DNA of 64,000 bases from Prochlorococcus sp. AG-355-M18 (GCA_003280725.1 QCED01000006.1:1-64000), one strand, 5' to 3'. Positions 1-9,625 are shown, numbered from the stretch's first letter. Made by a program: numbers and translations. The notes: generated by a model from the letters alone, not told the origin.

Positions 1-211
1 ATTCATTTACACGGCAAAAATGTGGTCTAGTTTCGTAAATTAAGCATTTTTTATTTTCTCTATCGAGATTCTTACACCAACCGTCTTTTGCTGTCATTGA
101 ATTTATTAAAGAGATATCTTCATTGCTTAGTTTGTCAGATAGATCGATCCTTTCGCTCAAGTTGAATTTACAACAAGCTCCGCAATTTTCTATGCATGTC
201 CATGATTTCAT
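1..211 (-). CDS. YkgJ-family cysteine-cluster protein (N-terminal part, runs off window)
   Basis: Reverse-strand reading from ATG at 209-211: MKSWTCIENCGACCKFNLSERIDLSD...GWCKNLDRENKKCLIYETRPHFCRVN; CGACC cysteine cluster typical of the CxxCxxCC/YkgJ family. Confidence 0.8.
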   Translation of the reverse strand, partial: MKSWTCIENCGACCKFNLSERIDLSDKLSNEDISLINSMTAKDGWCKNLDRENKKCLIYETRPHFCRVNE

Positions 212-292
212 AATTTAATTCAATCTTGTAACGTATCAGTACAGTTCTATCATTTATTTGTAAAAATAGTATCACAAAACATATTCATTATC

Positions 293-370
293 ATGGCAAC
301 ACTTATTCCATTAGCTGTAGTTGCATTAGCAGGACCAGCAATAATCGCACTTGTTTTTTATCGTAAATAA
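293..370 (+). CDS. 25-aa single-TM small membrane protein, possibly Psb30/Ycf12-like
   Basis: MATLIPLAVVALAGPAIIALVFYRK*; LAGPxII...FYR resembles the Psb30/Ycf12 core but is too short for certainty. Confidence 0.5.
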   Translation: MATLIPLAVVALAGPAIIALVFYRK

Positions 371-385
371 AAGATATATTTCTTA

Positions 386-1147
386 GTGACATATCTTAAG
401 GGTGTTTATTGGGATTTAGATGGCACTATTGCAAATACAGAATTAGAGGCTCATTTACCTGCATTTAATCTTGCATTTAATGACTTTGGTATAAATTGGA
501 ATTGGGACACTAATAAATACATAGAGCTTTTGAAGATTAATGGAGGCAAAAATAGAATTGCTTATTATTCGGAGTTTAATAATGAACGTTTATCAGATGA
601 TTTAATAATTAAAATCCATGAAAAGAAGCAACTTCACTACCTCAAAATTATAAAAACAAATTGCGTTAAATTTAAAATCGGAGTATTAAGGTTGATAAAT
701 GAATTACATAGAAAAAAAATAAGGCAATTTATCGTTACTTCAAGCTCTAGAAAGCAAGTTGAGTTACTCGTTCAATATTTATTTAATGGTTTTAATCCGT
801 TTGAATTCATTATTGCCAGTGATGATGTTGAATTGAAGAAACCAAATCCATTTCCTTATTTAAAGGCAGTTCAATTAAGTGGAATTAATAAAAATAACTC
901 AATAGTTTTCGAAGACTCTAATCCAGGGTTGATATCTTCCTTAGCAGCTAACCTCCCTACAATTTTTGTGCCTTCTAACATACCAACATTTCTTGATGAA
1001 AATATTGAATTAGATTGTTTTTTAGACAGTTTAGGTGATGAGAATAATGTGGCAAATGTAATTAAAGGTCCTAAACTAAAAAAATCATTTGTTGATTATA
1101 CCTACTTAAGTGACTATTTAATGACTGTTAACAATGCAAAAAACTAA
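386..1147 (+). CDS. HAD-superfamily hydrolase (CbbY/beta-phosphoglucomutase-like)
   Basis: DLDGT motif, KPNPFPYLKA and FEDSNPGL HAD motifs; GTG start. Confidence 0.88.
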   Translation: MTYLKGVYWDLDGTIANTELEAHLPAFNLAFNDFGINWNWDTNKYIELLKINGGKNRIAYYSEFNNERLSDDLIIKIHEKKQLHYLKIIKTNCVKFKIGVLRLINELHRKKIRQFIVTSSSRKQVELLVQYLFNGFNPFEFIIASDDVELKKPNPFPYLKAVQLSGINKNNSIVFEDSNPGLISSLAANLPTIFVPSNIPTFLDENIELDCFLDSLGDENNVANVIKGPKLKKSFVDYTYLSDYLMTVNNAKN

Positions 1148-1460
1148 TTTTTCCAGAATTACCTATCAATTAAATAATTTATTATTTGGCTTTCTAAGTG
1201 ATACTTGGAGGTCAAAATCTATTAGTTTAATTTCTGTTTTGTCAGGTTATTTTTTATTTGCAAATTTTCTTACCAAATTTATATCTGAAGGTAAAAATGA
1301 GTTGATTATGGTACCAATAATTATTTTGATTATTGAAATTATTATAAGAATTAAGCCTTCTTCAAGTTCAAAATTTTATGACCTATGGTCTGTTGCCGAT
1401 AAATTAAGAATCGGTGCAATCTACGCTATTATCCTTGAGGCATTTAAATTAGGATCTTAA
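1134..1460 (+). CDS. DUF565 / Ycf20-like membrane protein
   Basis: DTWRSKSISLISVLSGYFLFANFL pattern; overlaps upstream gene by 14 bp. Confidence 0.7.
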   Translation: MQKTNFSRITYQLNNLLFGFLSDTWRSKSISLISVLSGYFLFANFLTKFISEGKNELIMVPIIILIIEIIIRIKPSSSSKFYDLWSVADKLRIGAIYAIILEAFKLGS

Positions 1461-1463
1461 AAT

Positions 1464-1634
1464 CTACTCTTCTTCTTCTTCTTCAATAGGGTAAACAAAT
1501 CCTTGAGCTTTTCCAGTTAAAACTGATTTACCTAGAGATATAGCTTTTTGAGCTGCTATTGCTGCTTTTCCTTTCCAGACAGCATGTCTTTGGTTTCTTT
1601 TGCTCTTCGATTTTTTTTTCTTAGGTACGGCCAT
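1464..1634 (-). CDS. rpmF: 50S ribosomal protein L32
   Basis: Translated by eye: [56 protein letters not shown], 56 aa. Confidence 0.95.
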   Translation of the reverse strand: MAVPKKKKSKSKRNQRHAVWKGKAAIAAQKAISLGKSVLTGKAQGFVYPIEEEEEE

Positions 1635-1765
1635 TCTGTTTTTTTATCTCCATATAATAATATAACCTTAAACTGGATATCTCCAAAACTTTTGAGTATA
1701 TTTTGTTTATACACGTCAATTTTTTAAATAAGCATATATGCTTAATTAATCACTTATAAAGATTA

Positions 1766-3520
1766 GTGTTTAGATCAAAATTCTCATATTCAAATTCTAA
1801 ATCAAGTTATTCGGATCTTCTGGTAGACATAGAGTCTGGAAACGTAGAATCAATATTTTTCTATCCTCGTCTTAGAGAAATTGATGTTCAGTATAAAAAT
1901 GGGGATAAATTTAAAATTCCTATCCTTTATAATGATCAATTAATCCTTGAAAAGGCTAGTGAAAATAAAGTAGAACTTACTATCAATAATAGTAGAAAAG
2001 AATCTTCAGCAGCCAATTCTTTTGCCTCTATAAGTCTCTTCCTGATTTTCATATTAGCTATAGTATTAATCTTAAGGAGTACATCCAAATTAGCTTCTAG
2101 AGCCTTTGGCTTTAGCAAAAATCAAGCTAAATTTTTAACTATCGATGATGTAGATACGAGATTCGATGATGTAGCTGGTGTTCCTGAAGCAGCTGAGGAA
2201 CTAAAAGAGGTAATTACTTTTTTGAAGGAACCAAAAAAGTTTGAAGATCTTGGAGCAAAAGTTCCAAAAGGAGTTCTTTTGATTGGTCCTCCTGGAACAG
2301 GTAAAACTTTATTAGCTAAAGCAATTGCTGGTGAATCTGGAGTCCCTTTTCTTTCAATTGCAGCATCAGAGTTTGTTGAACTTTTTGTTGGTGTTGGTGC
2401 AAGTCGAGTCCGAGATCTTTTCTCTAAGGCTAAAGAAAAGTCACCTTGTATAATTTTTATTGATGAGATTGATTCTATTGGGAGGCAAAGAGGCTCTGGA
2501 ATCGGTGGTGGAAATGATGAAAGGGAGCAAACTCTTAATCAACTTCTGACAGAATTAGATGGTTTTGCTGATAATTCTGGGGTTATTGTTTTAGCCGCAA
2601 CAAATAGACCCGATATTTTGGATGCAGCATTATTAAGGCCAGGAAGATTTGATAGAAAAATAGAAGTAATGCTTCCAGATTTAGATGGAAGAAAAAAAAT
2701 TCTTTCAGTTCACTCTCTTTCTAAACCACTCTCTAGGAATCTTGACTTGGGATATTGGGCTTCAAGAACCGTTGGGTTCTCTGGAGCAGATCTTGCAAAT
2801 TTGATGAACGAGAGCGCTATTCACTGTGCGAGAGATGAATCAAAATTTATCAGCGATTTTCATATTGAAACAGCTCTAGATAAACTTACTATCGGGCTGA
2901 GAACTACATTAATATCTTCTCCTAATATGAAAAAAATTATTGCTTATAATGAAGTCGGCAGAGCAATTGTTTGTGCGGTGAGAAATGGAATTGATTCAGT
3001 AGATAAGATTACAATTTTACCTAGATCCGGATCTTTAGGAGGTTATACCAAAATATCTCCAGATGAAGATGTTATTTCTAGTGGCTTGATTTCAAAAAAA
3101 GTATTATTTTCGAAAATTGAAATTGCGCTGGCAGGTAGAGCTGCAGAAACTATAGTTTTTGGTGAAAGTGAAATAACCCAATGCTCAATAAACGATATTT
3201 CTTATGCAACAAATATAGTAAAAGAAATGGTTACAAAATATGGATTTTCAATTATTGGTCCAATTTCTTTGGTACCTGATAATAATGAAATGTTTTTGGG
3301 AGAAGGATTATTTAGAAGAAAGCCACTCATAGCAGAAAATACTAGTTATAAAATTGATAATGAAATTATAAAAATATCTAAAATTTCATTAAATAATTCA
3401 ATAGAAATATTAAAAAAAAATAGAGTTTTATTAGATAAATTAGTTGATATACTCTTAAATTTAGAAACTATAGATAAAAAAGTTTTTAAATTAACAACTT
3501 CTAAATTGTTGAAACTTTGA
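1766..3520 (+). CDS. FtsH-like AAA+ protein with degenerate zinc-protease site (predicted pseudo-protease)
   Basis: Walker A GPPGTGKT, Walker [36 protein letters not shown] position reads NEVGR. GTG start with an in-frame stop 7 bp upstream. Confidence 0.92.
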   Translation: MFRSKFSYSNSKSSYSDLLVDIESGNVESIFFYPRLREIDVQYKNGDKFKIPILYNDQLILEKASENKVELTINNSRKESSAANSFASISLFLIFILAIVLILRSTSKLASRAFGFSKNQAKFLTIDDVDTRFDDVAGVPEAAEELKEVITFLKEPKKFEDLGAKVPKGVLLIGPPGTGKTLLAKAIAGESGVPFLSIAASEFVELFVGVGASRVRDLFSKAKEKSPCIIFIDEIDSIGRQRGSGIGGGNDEREQTLNQLLTELDGFADNSGVIVLAATNRPDILDAALLRPGRFDRKIEVMLPDLDGRKKILSVHSLSKPLSRNLDLGYWASRTVGFSGADLANLMNESAIHCARDESKFISDFHIETALDKLTIGLRTTLISSPNMKKIIAYNEVGRAIVCAVRNGIDSVDKITILPRSGSLGGYTKISPDEDVISSGLISKKVLFSKIEIALAGRAAETIVFGESEITQCSINDISYATNIVKEMVTKYGFSIIGPISLVPDNNEMFLGEGLFRRKPLIAENTSYKIDNEIIKISKISLNNSIEILKKNRVLLDKLVDILLNLETIDKKVFKLTTSKLLKL

Positions 3521-3555
3521 ATTAATTACTCTAAATTAAAAAAAAAATATTTTCC

Positions 3556-4311
3556 TTGATATCTAAAAAGAATTCTTCAACTTTATTAATTTCATTCCTA
3601 ATCTTGCTCATTCTTCCATTTGTTCAAAAACAATGGTTTAATTTGTATTTATTTAATTTGAATGATATTTCTTTTTATTCAATTCTTTATTATTTTAGTG
3701 GTATTATATGCCCATCTATTATATGTTTAAACTCATTAAATAACTATACATATTATAAATTTAATAATAATAAAATTCATACTAAATATAGTATTGACGG
3801 GAAAGCTTTATTATTCTTGGTTGCAATAACTTTGTTATTTCTCTCGTACTTAATATTTGATTACATATATATAAATATTGATTTTATATATAATCTTTTT
3901 CTCGAAGGATTTAAATTTCAACAACCTGGTTCTCTTCAACTAAGTTTTTTAATACTTTTAATTGCTATTTTATTAATTTTCAAGAAATCTAGGCTTTTAT
4001 TAAAAAAATTAATATTAATAAATTTTATTTTAGTTTCTTTTTACATATGGTATTTACATATTAATAATATTAATGTTGGTGATCAGTTTCATATTTATAG
4101 ATATTTTTTTGGCTTAAATAACCTAAATTTAATTAATGTCTTTATCTTAATCGCTGTAGAAATTTCTTATTTTGCTTGGTCCTTTTTATCGTATAAAACT
4201 AATTTAAGTGATTGGATTGTGTATACACCTAAAAAAGGGGATATTATCCCCTTTTTGAATATGTTTATTTTTTATTTTTTTATAGTTATTTACTTCTCAC
4301 TAATTACGTAA
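3556..4311 (+). CDS. Conserved-looking polytopic membrane protein, unknown function
   Basis: 251-aa ORF with multiple hydrophobic segments; TTG start. Confidence 0.65.
   Translation: MISKKNSSTLLISFLILLILPFVQKQWFNLYLFNLNDISFYSILYYFSGIICPSIICLNSLNNYTYYKFNNNKIHTKYSIDGKALLFLVAITLLFLSYLIFDYIYINIDFIYNLFLEGFKFQQPGSLQLSFLILLIAILLIFKKSRLLLKKLILINFILVSFYIWYLHINNINVGDQFHIYRYFFGLNNLNLINVFILIAVEISYFAWSFLSYKTNLSDWIVYTPKKGDIIPFLNMFIFYFFIVIYFSLIT
4231..4256. terminator. Hairpin AAAAAGGGGATA-T-TATCCCCTTTTT (possible bidirectional terminator)
   Basis: Near-perfect palindrome with flanking A and T tracts, between convergent genes but inside the 3' end of the 3556..4311 ORF. Confidence 0.6.
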
Positions 4312-4326
4312 AAGTTACTAATCTCT

Positions 4327-4911
4327 CTATAGTGCAGAAAAATATTCTTTACTACCTTTGGGATCTTCTAACATTGTTTTCTCCCCCGGTGTCCAATTAG
4401 CTGGACACACTTCATCTGGGTTCGCAGCAACGTATTGATACCCTTGAAGGATTCTTAGTGTTTCATCAACATTTCTCCCCACAGGAGCCTTGTTAACAGT
4501 CGTGTGCATAACTACTCCCTCTGGATTGATGAGAAATAAACCTCTATCGGCCTCTCCATCATCATTAAGAACATTGTATGCCTGGCAAATTTCTCTTTTT
4601 AAGTCAGAGACTAATGGGTAGTTAATGTCGCCTATGCCACCTTCATTTCTTGGAGTTTGTATCCAAGCTAAATGACAGTGTTTGCTATCAACTGATACAC
4701 CAAGTATCTCTGTATTAAGTGATGAGAAATCCTTATACCTATCGCTAAATGCAGTGATCTCGGTTGGGCATACAAATGTAAAGTCTAATGGGTAAAAGAA
4801 TAAAACAATCCATTTACCTCTTAGACCTGAAAGTGTAATCTCCTTAAACTCTTGATCATATACGGCTGTAGCACTAAAGTCTGGTGCTTCTTGTCCAACT
4901 CTTAAACTCAT
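4327..4911 (-). CDS. 2-Cys peroxiredoxin (AhpC/TSA family)
   Basis: [14 protein letters not shown] peroxidatic motif and [12 protein letters not shown] resolving Cys motif. Confidence 0.95.
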   Translation of the reverse strand: MSLRVGQEAPDFSATAVYDQEFKEITLSGLRGKWIVLFFYPLDFTFVCPTEITAFSDRYKDFSSLNTEILGVSVDSKHCHLAWIQTPRNEGGIGDINYPLVSDLKREICQAYNVLNDDGEADRGLFLINPEGVVMHTTVNKAPVGRNVDETLRILQGYQYVAANPDEVCPANWTPGEKTMLEDPKGSKEYFSAL

Positions 4912-5009
4912 AGAAAAAATTGTCCTTATTTAAATGATGTATGGTCTAAACGACCGTAATAGGCATTATAATTTTATTAATAATAAATTAGCAAGTTTTT
5001 TTTAATTCA

Positions 5010-5135
5010 ATGAGATGGCATAATTCTTTCACAAGGAAGTTTTCAATTTTAAATCACAATAAACTTTTAAAAAATCTTAAAAAGGAGTTAATAAAATATC
5101 CAATTAATAGGGTAGATAATAATAATTTAAATTAA
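5010..5135 (+). CDS. Small basic hypothetical protein (41 aa)
   Basis: MRWHNSFTRKFSILNHNKLLKNLKKELIKYPINRVDNNNLN*; read by eye, below ORF-track length cutoff. Confidence 0.4.
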   Translation: MRWHNSFTRKFSILNHNKLLKNLKKELIKYPINRVDNNNLN

Positions 5136-5153
5136 TCTTTTGTAACTTTAATT

Positions 5154-5312
5154 ATGTCTAATTATATTGAGAGGCTAAAGAATAAAATTAAGATAAAAAA
5201 GTTTGATTCAAAGCAACCTATAGGAGCTTGGATTTTCGTAATAGTATTAAATATAGTTGGATTTGCAGGTTATTTTTACTTAAAGATTAATCATATTCAA
5301 CTTGGTAGTTAA
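5154..5312 (+). CDS. Small single-TM hypothetical protein (52 aa)
   Basis: MSNYIERLKNKIKIKKFDSKQPIGAWIFVIVLNIVGFAGYFYLKINHIQLGS*. Confidence 0.5.
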   Translation: MSNYIERLKNKIKIKKFDSKQPIGAWIFVIVLNIVGFAGYFYLKINHIQLGS

Positions 5313-5316
5313 TTAA

Positions 5317-5538
5317 TTACTTTATTTCTTTTTTGATTGATCGACAAAAATTTTTTAATCTTTCATTGCTGGTTAAGTCAGGTAAAGTCCAAATTAACTC
5401 TGTTTCAGGAATTGGATCCTGACTCCATTCTTTAAATTCTTCATTTATTGATGAATTATTCAATTTTGATGTAACCTTCTTTCTTATTTTTAAATATTTT
5501 CTAATAACTTTTAGATTAGTCTCAATATATTCCCTCAT
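5317..5538 (-). CDS. Hypothetical protein (73 aa)
   Basis: ORF with balanced composition, convergent with the 5154 ORF. Confidence 0.55.
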   Translation of the reverse strand: MREYIETNLKVIRKYLKIRKKVTSKLNNSSINEEFKEWSQDPIPETELIWTLPDLTSNERLKNFCRSIKKEIK

Positions 5539-5601
5539 AATAAATACAAAATCTATTATTAATTTATCATCTGGTTGGTATTGATTTTTTAGAAAACTGG
5601 A

Positions 5602-5772
5602 CTACACGTTTTGCACTGCTTGAAAAAGTCCGAATGAGTAACCCCCTATTAGAATCCATCCAAGTACACTCGAGATTATTGTAGATCTCCTGTTATGTCT
5701 TCTAATAGCTGATTCAATCATCTCATTCACTTCATCTCTATTAAGATATTCTTCTCTAGAGTCTTTTTTCAT
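5602..5772 (-). CDS. Small single-TM hypothetical protein
   Basis: MKKDSREEYLNRDEVNEMIESAIRRHNRRSTIISSVLGWILIGGYSFGLFQAVQNV*; ATG preferred over the upstream TTG of the track ORF. Confidence 0.55.
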   Translation of the reverse strand: MKKDSREEYLNRDEVNEMIESAIRRHNRRSTIISSVLGWILIGGYSFGLFQAVQNV

Positions 5773-5968
5773 TGTGTTTTCTTTTAACAATAAACGAATT
5801 TATAAGAAAGTGAGTCTTAGATTTTACTAAATAGTAAAGTTTTATATTTGAATTATAAATAAATATTTTTTATTGAGAAATAAATATATAAAAAATTTTT
5901 GTAATAATCTTTAAATCCTAAGATAGAATTATTAAATAAATCATTTTAGTTTTTTGTAGTTCTAATAA

Positions 5969-6136
5969 ATGAATATTAATGATGAATCTGTTTTAGAAAT
6001 GCTTAATAAACTTATAGCAGTTGACAGGCTTGATAAAAGTCAAATCCTCCAAATGGTAAATTTAGTTTCTTTATCAAATGATATTAATGATTTAAAAGAT
6101 AATTTAAAATGGGAAAGCTCCAAGTCTCATCATTAA
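5969..6136 (+). CDS. Small hypothetical protein (55 aa)
   Basis: MNINDESVLEMLNKLIAVDRLDKSQILQMVNLVSLSNDINDLKDNLKWESSKSHH*; amphipathic helical look. Confidence 0.45.
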   Translation: MNINDESVLEMLNKLIAVDRLDKSQILQMVNLVSLSNDINDLKDNLKWESSKSHH

Positions 6137-6269
6137 CCTACTCCTGAAATTTAAAATAATAATTTTGGTAAAAATCAAAATTTGAATTTAAAGTGGATAT
6201 TCTAAAATGGTTAAATAGATAAAATACAAGTCCACATATTTAATAGTATGCAAATATTTAGGTTTAATG

Positions 6270-6473
6270 TTATGCGGGCAAATTAATGAAAGGAATATTT
6301 GGTAATAGATTTTTCTCACAAAATATTACTTTTTGGTTCCTTAGGTGAAAAGTCGTTTTGTTATCTTTATTGAAAGCTTTAATTAATGCTGTGCTTGTAA
6401 GTATTATTATTATCAGGATAAGTAAATCCCCAACAGTTATACCTCTCTCCTTAAGATTCATAGCAATTGACAT
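6270..6473 (-). CDS. Small membrane hypothetical protein (67 aa)
   Basis: MSIAMNLKERGITVGDLLILIIIILTSTALIKAFNKDNK...; one TM. Confidence 0.45.
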   Translation of the reverse strand: MSIAMNLKERGITVGDLLILIIIILTSTALIKAFNKDNKTTFHLRNQKVIFCEKNLLPNIPFINLPA

Positions 6474-6621
6474 AATTGATTTACTATAACCTGTTTAACT
6501 TAATAAGTTAATATTTTTTATAAAATAGGCTGAAATTTTAATTAAGAAAATATAAAAAAAATATAAAAAAAATAAGACTAAAGGTTATTTATTCATATAA
6601 AAAAAATAGTATAAATTTTCT

Positions 6622-6795
6622 ATGAATATCAAAAAGAAATTTGGTTGTTCTAACACTCCTAATTTTTTCTCTAATGAGATGGTTATCTCTAAAAAATCCC
6701 TAAACGAAAATAAATTAAAATATACCTATCAAAAGCAGTTAATCTCAGATTTGGATAATAAGCACAAGGAATGGTCAAAATTTCTTGGTGGCTAG
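6622..6795 (+). CDS. Small hypothetical protein (57 aa)
   Basis: MNIKKKFGCSNTPNFFSNEMVISKKSLNENKLKYTYQKQLISDLDNKHKEWSKFLGG*. Confidence 0.4.
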   Translation: MNIKKKFGCSNTPNFFSNEMVISKKSLNENKLKYTYQKQLISDLDNKHKEWSKFLGG

Positions 6796-6797
6796 TT

Positions 6798-6950
6798 TTA
6801 ATAGCACTTGTTAATTATATTTAAAAGTTTATTTCTTTTGTTTGTTTTCTTTTCTTCCCAATAAAGTGTAACTTCATCATTAATAATAGGTTTTGCTTCA
6901 TACGCTAAATACCAGAGAATAAATCCAGCTGGAAAAATTAAAATATACAT
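6798..6950 (-). CDS. Small membrane hypothetical protein (50 aa)
   Basis: MYILIFPAGFILWYLAYEAKPIINDEVTLYWEEKKTNKRNKLLNIINKCY*. Confidence 0.45.
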   Translation of the reverse strand: MYILIFPAGFILWYLAYEAKPIINDEVTLYWEEKKTNKRNKLLNIINKCY

Positions 6951-6980
6951 AATAAATTTAGTTGACTTAATTTAAATATA

Positions 6981-7011
6981 GTGCAACACTTATTATGTGC
7001 AAGTGCGACAC
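6981..7011 (+). promoter_or_regulatory. Candidate operator: two GTG-N3-CAC palindromes flanking TATTAT
   Basis: GTGCAACAC (6981-6989), TATTAT (6991-6996), GTGCGACAC (7003-7011); centres 22 bp apart, just upstream of the RHH-like gene. Confidence 0.45.
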
Positions 7012-7025
7012 CTAGATTTATTATT

Positions 7026-7391
7026 ATGCCCTCTCAGAGAAAAAGAATTGGGTTTTTACCGAGTGAGGAAGTTCATAAAATTATTGATAAATTATGTAGA
7101 GATAATGAAATTAGTCAGTCAAAAGTTACAGGTTTATTGGTTGAGGAAGCATTAAGGTCTAGAGGAGTTATAAATAACTCTCTTTCTCTCAAAAGTATTG
7201 ATAATAATAAGTACTTTAATAATTTATTTGAACAAGAATATTTATCGAAAAAAAATAGCCCGCCAGATAATAGCGATAATTATTTAATAAATAAAAAAAT
7301 ATTCTCTGAAGATATCAAAATGATCCATGAATTTATTGAATTTAAATATTTTAAAAAAGTTATGAAGCAAAATAAAAATATTTTGGAATAA
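7026..7391 (+). CDS. Small ribbon-helix-helix-like regulator, hypothetical
   Basis: MPSQRKRIGFLPSEEVHKIIDKLCRDNEISQSKVTGLLVEEALRSRGV resembles RHH/CopG-type N-termini; ATG 7026 preferred over the track GTG at 6981. Confidence 0.6.
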   Translation: MPSQRKRIGFLPSEEVHKIIDKLCRDNEISQSKVTGLLVEEALRSRGVINNSLSLKSIDNNKYFNNLFEQEYLSKKNSPPDNSDNYLINKKIFSEDIKMIHEFIEFKYFKKVMKQNKNILE

Positions 7392-7515
7392 TAGTGTCAC
7401 ACTTTAAATTTATTAGATCAGTTAACTTTATTTTAATCAAGTGATTAAACATTAATATTTATAAAACCATATCTAAAAAAAATAAAAAAAATAAATTCAA
7501 AAATAATTCGATTTA

Positions 7516-7562
7516 CAAAAAAAGCGGACTAAATCCTCGTGGAGAAATGAACCTTAGCCCGC
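7516..7562 (-). ncRNA. Candidate structured sRNA 3' end / Rho-independent terminator
   Basis: Minus strand GCGGGCTAA...TTAGTCCGC (one G-U wobble) followed by TTTTTTT; inner TCC-TCGT-GGA mini-hairpin. Confidence 0.4.
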
Positions 7563-7805
7563 ATAAAAAAAATAGCAATAAAAAATTAATAATACAATAA
7601 ACATTTATATTTACTCTCCGATCTAAACTTTGAATGTTAACGCACTATCTTTTAATAAGGGTATGCCAATTAAATGAAGAAAGCCATTTTCAAATATATG
7701 ATCTTCTTGAAAATTTGAAAGAAATTGAGAAATAAAAACAATAAAGATATACTTAATTAACTTGGTAAAATGGATAAAAAGTATTGAGGAAAAAATAGTT
7801 AGCAA

Positions 7806-8195
7806 ATGAAACGCTTATTAATTGCACTATTTGCTGTTATTGCATTACCATTTTCTGTAGTCAGTTCTCATTTATATAATCAGAAAGAAATTATAGTTTC
7901 TACAGAAAGCACTAAAGAATCTATAGATTTAGCGAAGTACCTTAATGATATTGGTGTAGTTAAATATTCAGCATATTGGTGTCCAAATTGTCTTAAACAG
8001 AGCGAACTTTTTGGTAGACAAGCTTACAGGGAACTTAATGTAGTTGAGTGCGCAAGAGACGGTAAAAACAGTCAAACTCAACTATGCATTGATAAAAAAA
8101 TAAAGGGTTTTCCCTCATGGGAAATAAATGGAAAGATAATTCTAGGGGTACAAACACTAAAAGAATTATCTAGTTTGACTGGATATAGTAAGTAA
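7806..8195 (+). CDS. Thioredoxin-fold secreted/membrane-anchored protein (VKOR-associated thioredoxin-like)
   Basis: N-terminal signal/anchor, YWCPNC redox motif, FPSWEINGK and GVQTLKELSSLTGY C-terminus. Confidence 0.8.
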   Translation: MKRLLIALFAVIALPFSVVSSHLYNQKEIIVSTESTKESIDLAKYLNDIGVVKYSAYWCPNCLKQSELFGRQAYRELNVVECARDGKNSQTQLCIDKKIKGFPSWEINGKIILGVQTLKELSSLTGYSK

Positions 8196-8465
8196 GATTT
8201 AAATTAAAGTATTTCCATAGGTTAAAGTACTTTTTTAAATTACCATTTATTGAAATCGATTCTTGAACAATTTTGTCAATTATATTGAAGGATGATAGCT
8301 TATTACATTTTTTGATATTGCACCAATACAGGCAGTAATTATCAAAGTATTAAATACTGATTTGGTTGTAAGAATTTATTTGGTCAATGGAACATAATTA
8401 TTTTTTACTATTTGTAGCAGTTTCCCAAAAAAGGTTAAGCACTTTATTTGAAGAGTATTTATAAA

Positions 8466-8540
<75 letters not shown>

Positions 8541-8568
8541 TGGAAATATTGTAAGACATTGTTTGTAC

Positions 8569-9051
8569 TTAATTACCATTTTTAAAATTTATTTGTTTAT
8601 GAGCCTCATATATAGCAATTCCACATGCTACAGAAAGATTTAAACTCCTAACACCTTTCTGATTATTGTTTACAGTTTGTAGATTTGGCATAAATATTGA
8701 TATTAAAAAATCGCTTTTATCAATAATGCAATCAGGTAATCCTGAATCTTCTCTTCCAAATAGCAAAACATCATCCTCCTTAAATTTAAAATCCTTTAAA
8801 TACATTCCATTTTTTTTACTAAAAGAAATTATTCTTTTTTTTAATTTGGACTCTAAAAATGCATCAAAATTCTTGAACTTATTGATAGTAACTAAAGGCC
8901 AGTAGTCTAATCCTGCCCTTTTTAAATATTTATCTTCTAATTTAAAACCTAGTGGTTCTATAAGATTTAAAGGAGTATTAAATGCAGCACATGATCTGGC
9001 AATATTACCAGTATTTTGTGGGATTCTTGGTTCAAAAAGAGATACTTCCAA
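8569..9051 (-). CDS. trmL: tRNA (cytidine34-2'-O)-methyltransferase (SpoU/TrmL)
   Basis: EPRIPQNTGNIARSCAAFNTPL, LLFGREDSGLPD, VRSLNLSVACGIAIYE SPOUT motifs. Confidence 0.9.
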   Translation of the reverse strand: MEVSLFEPRIPQNTGNIARSCAAFNTPLNLIEPLGFKLEDKYLKRAGLDYWPLVTINKFKNFDAFLESKLKKRIISFSKKNGMYLKDFKFKEDDVLLFGREDSGLPDCIIDKSDFLISIFMPNLQTVNNNQKGVRSLNLSVACGIAIYEAHKQINFKNGN

Positions 9052-9053
9052 TT

Positions 9054-9614
9054 TTAAGTAGGTATTTCTAAACTTATTTCATCTATTTTGATTGCTCTGC
9101 CGTTTATTACAAGCCAATTTTCTTTGGATATTTTGGTTATTCTCTTTTGCAATTCGCCGATTCTCTCAATATAAGTGTTACCAATTTTATATTCTGAAAC
9201 CAAGCTCCATCCCACTTGCTCTCCAACTATAAAGGTCCTGCTTTTTCTCTTATTTAAAAGACTTATTAGTGAATTCATTTTTGTTAACCATTCTATAGGT
9301 TCTTTTTCAATACTTTCCATTACAAAACCGCCAATCGAATCTATTAATAATGGCCCCTCTTGATTGATTAATGTTCCTAAGAGATCTGTTGTTTCAATTA
9401 ATTCCCAATTTTTTGGTCTTCTACTTCTATGTAAATTAATTTTTTCTTGCCATTCTTTATCACCTGCATTATTTTCTGATAAAGCAACATATGACAATTT
9501 CTTGGTATTCTTTGCTAAATACTCAGCAAATTCACTTTTGCCACTTTTTGTCCCACCAGTAATGAAAATAATATGACTTGAATTTTTATTAATACTTGTA
9601 TTCTCGTCATTCAT
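9054..9614 (-). CDS. cobU: Adenosylcobinamide kinase / adenosylcobinamide-phosphate guanylyltransferase
   Basis: ITGGTKSGKSEFAE P-loop, HRSRRPKNWELIET motif. Confidence 0.9.
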   Translation of the reverse strand: MNDENTSINKNSSHIIFITGGTKSGKSEFAEYLAKNTKKLSYVALSENNAGDKEWQEKINLHRSRRPKNWELIETTDLLGTLINQEGPLLIDSIGGFVMESIEKEPIEWLTKMNSLISLLNKRKSRTFIVGEQVGWSLVSEYKIGNTYIERIGELQKRITKISKENWLVINGRAIKIDEISLEIPT

Positions 9615-9625
9615 AAAATCCCCTT

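Noticed and set aside
7623-7805. 60-aa minus-strand ORF
   Set aside because: TTG start abutting the divergent ATG at 7806 and occupying its promoter region; no family resemblance. Kept only as context for the sRNA/terminator finding.
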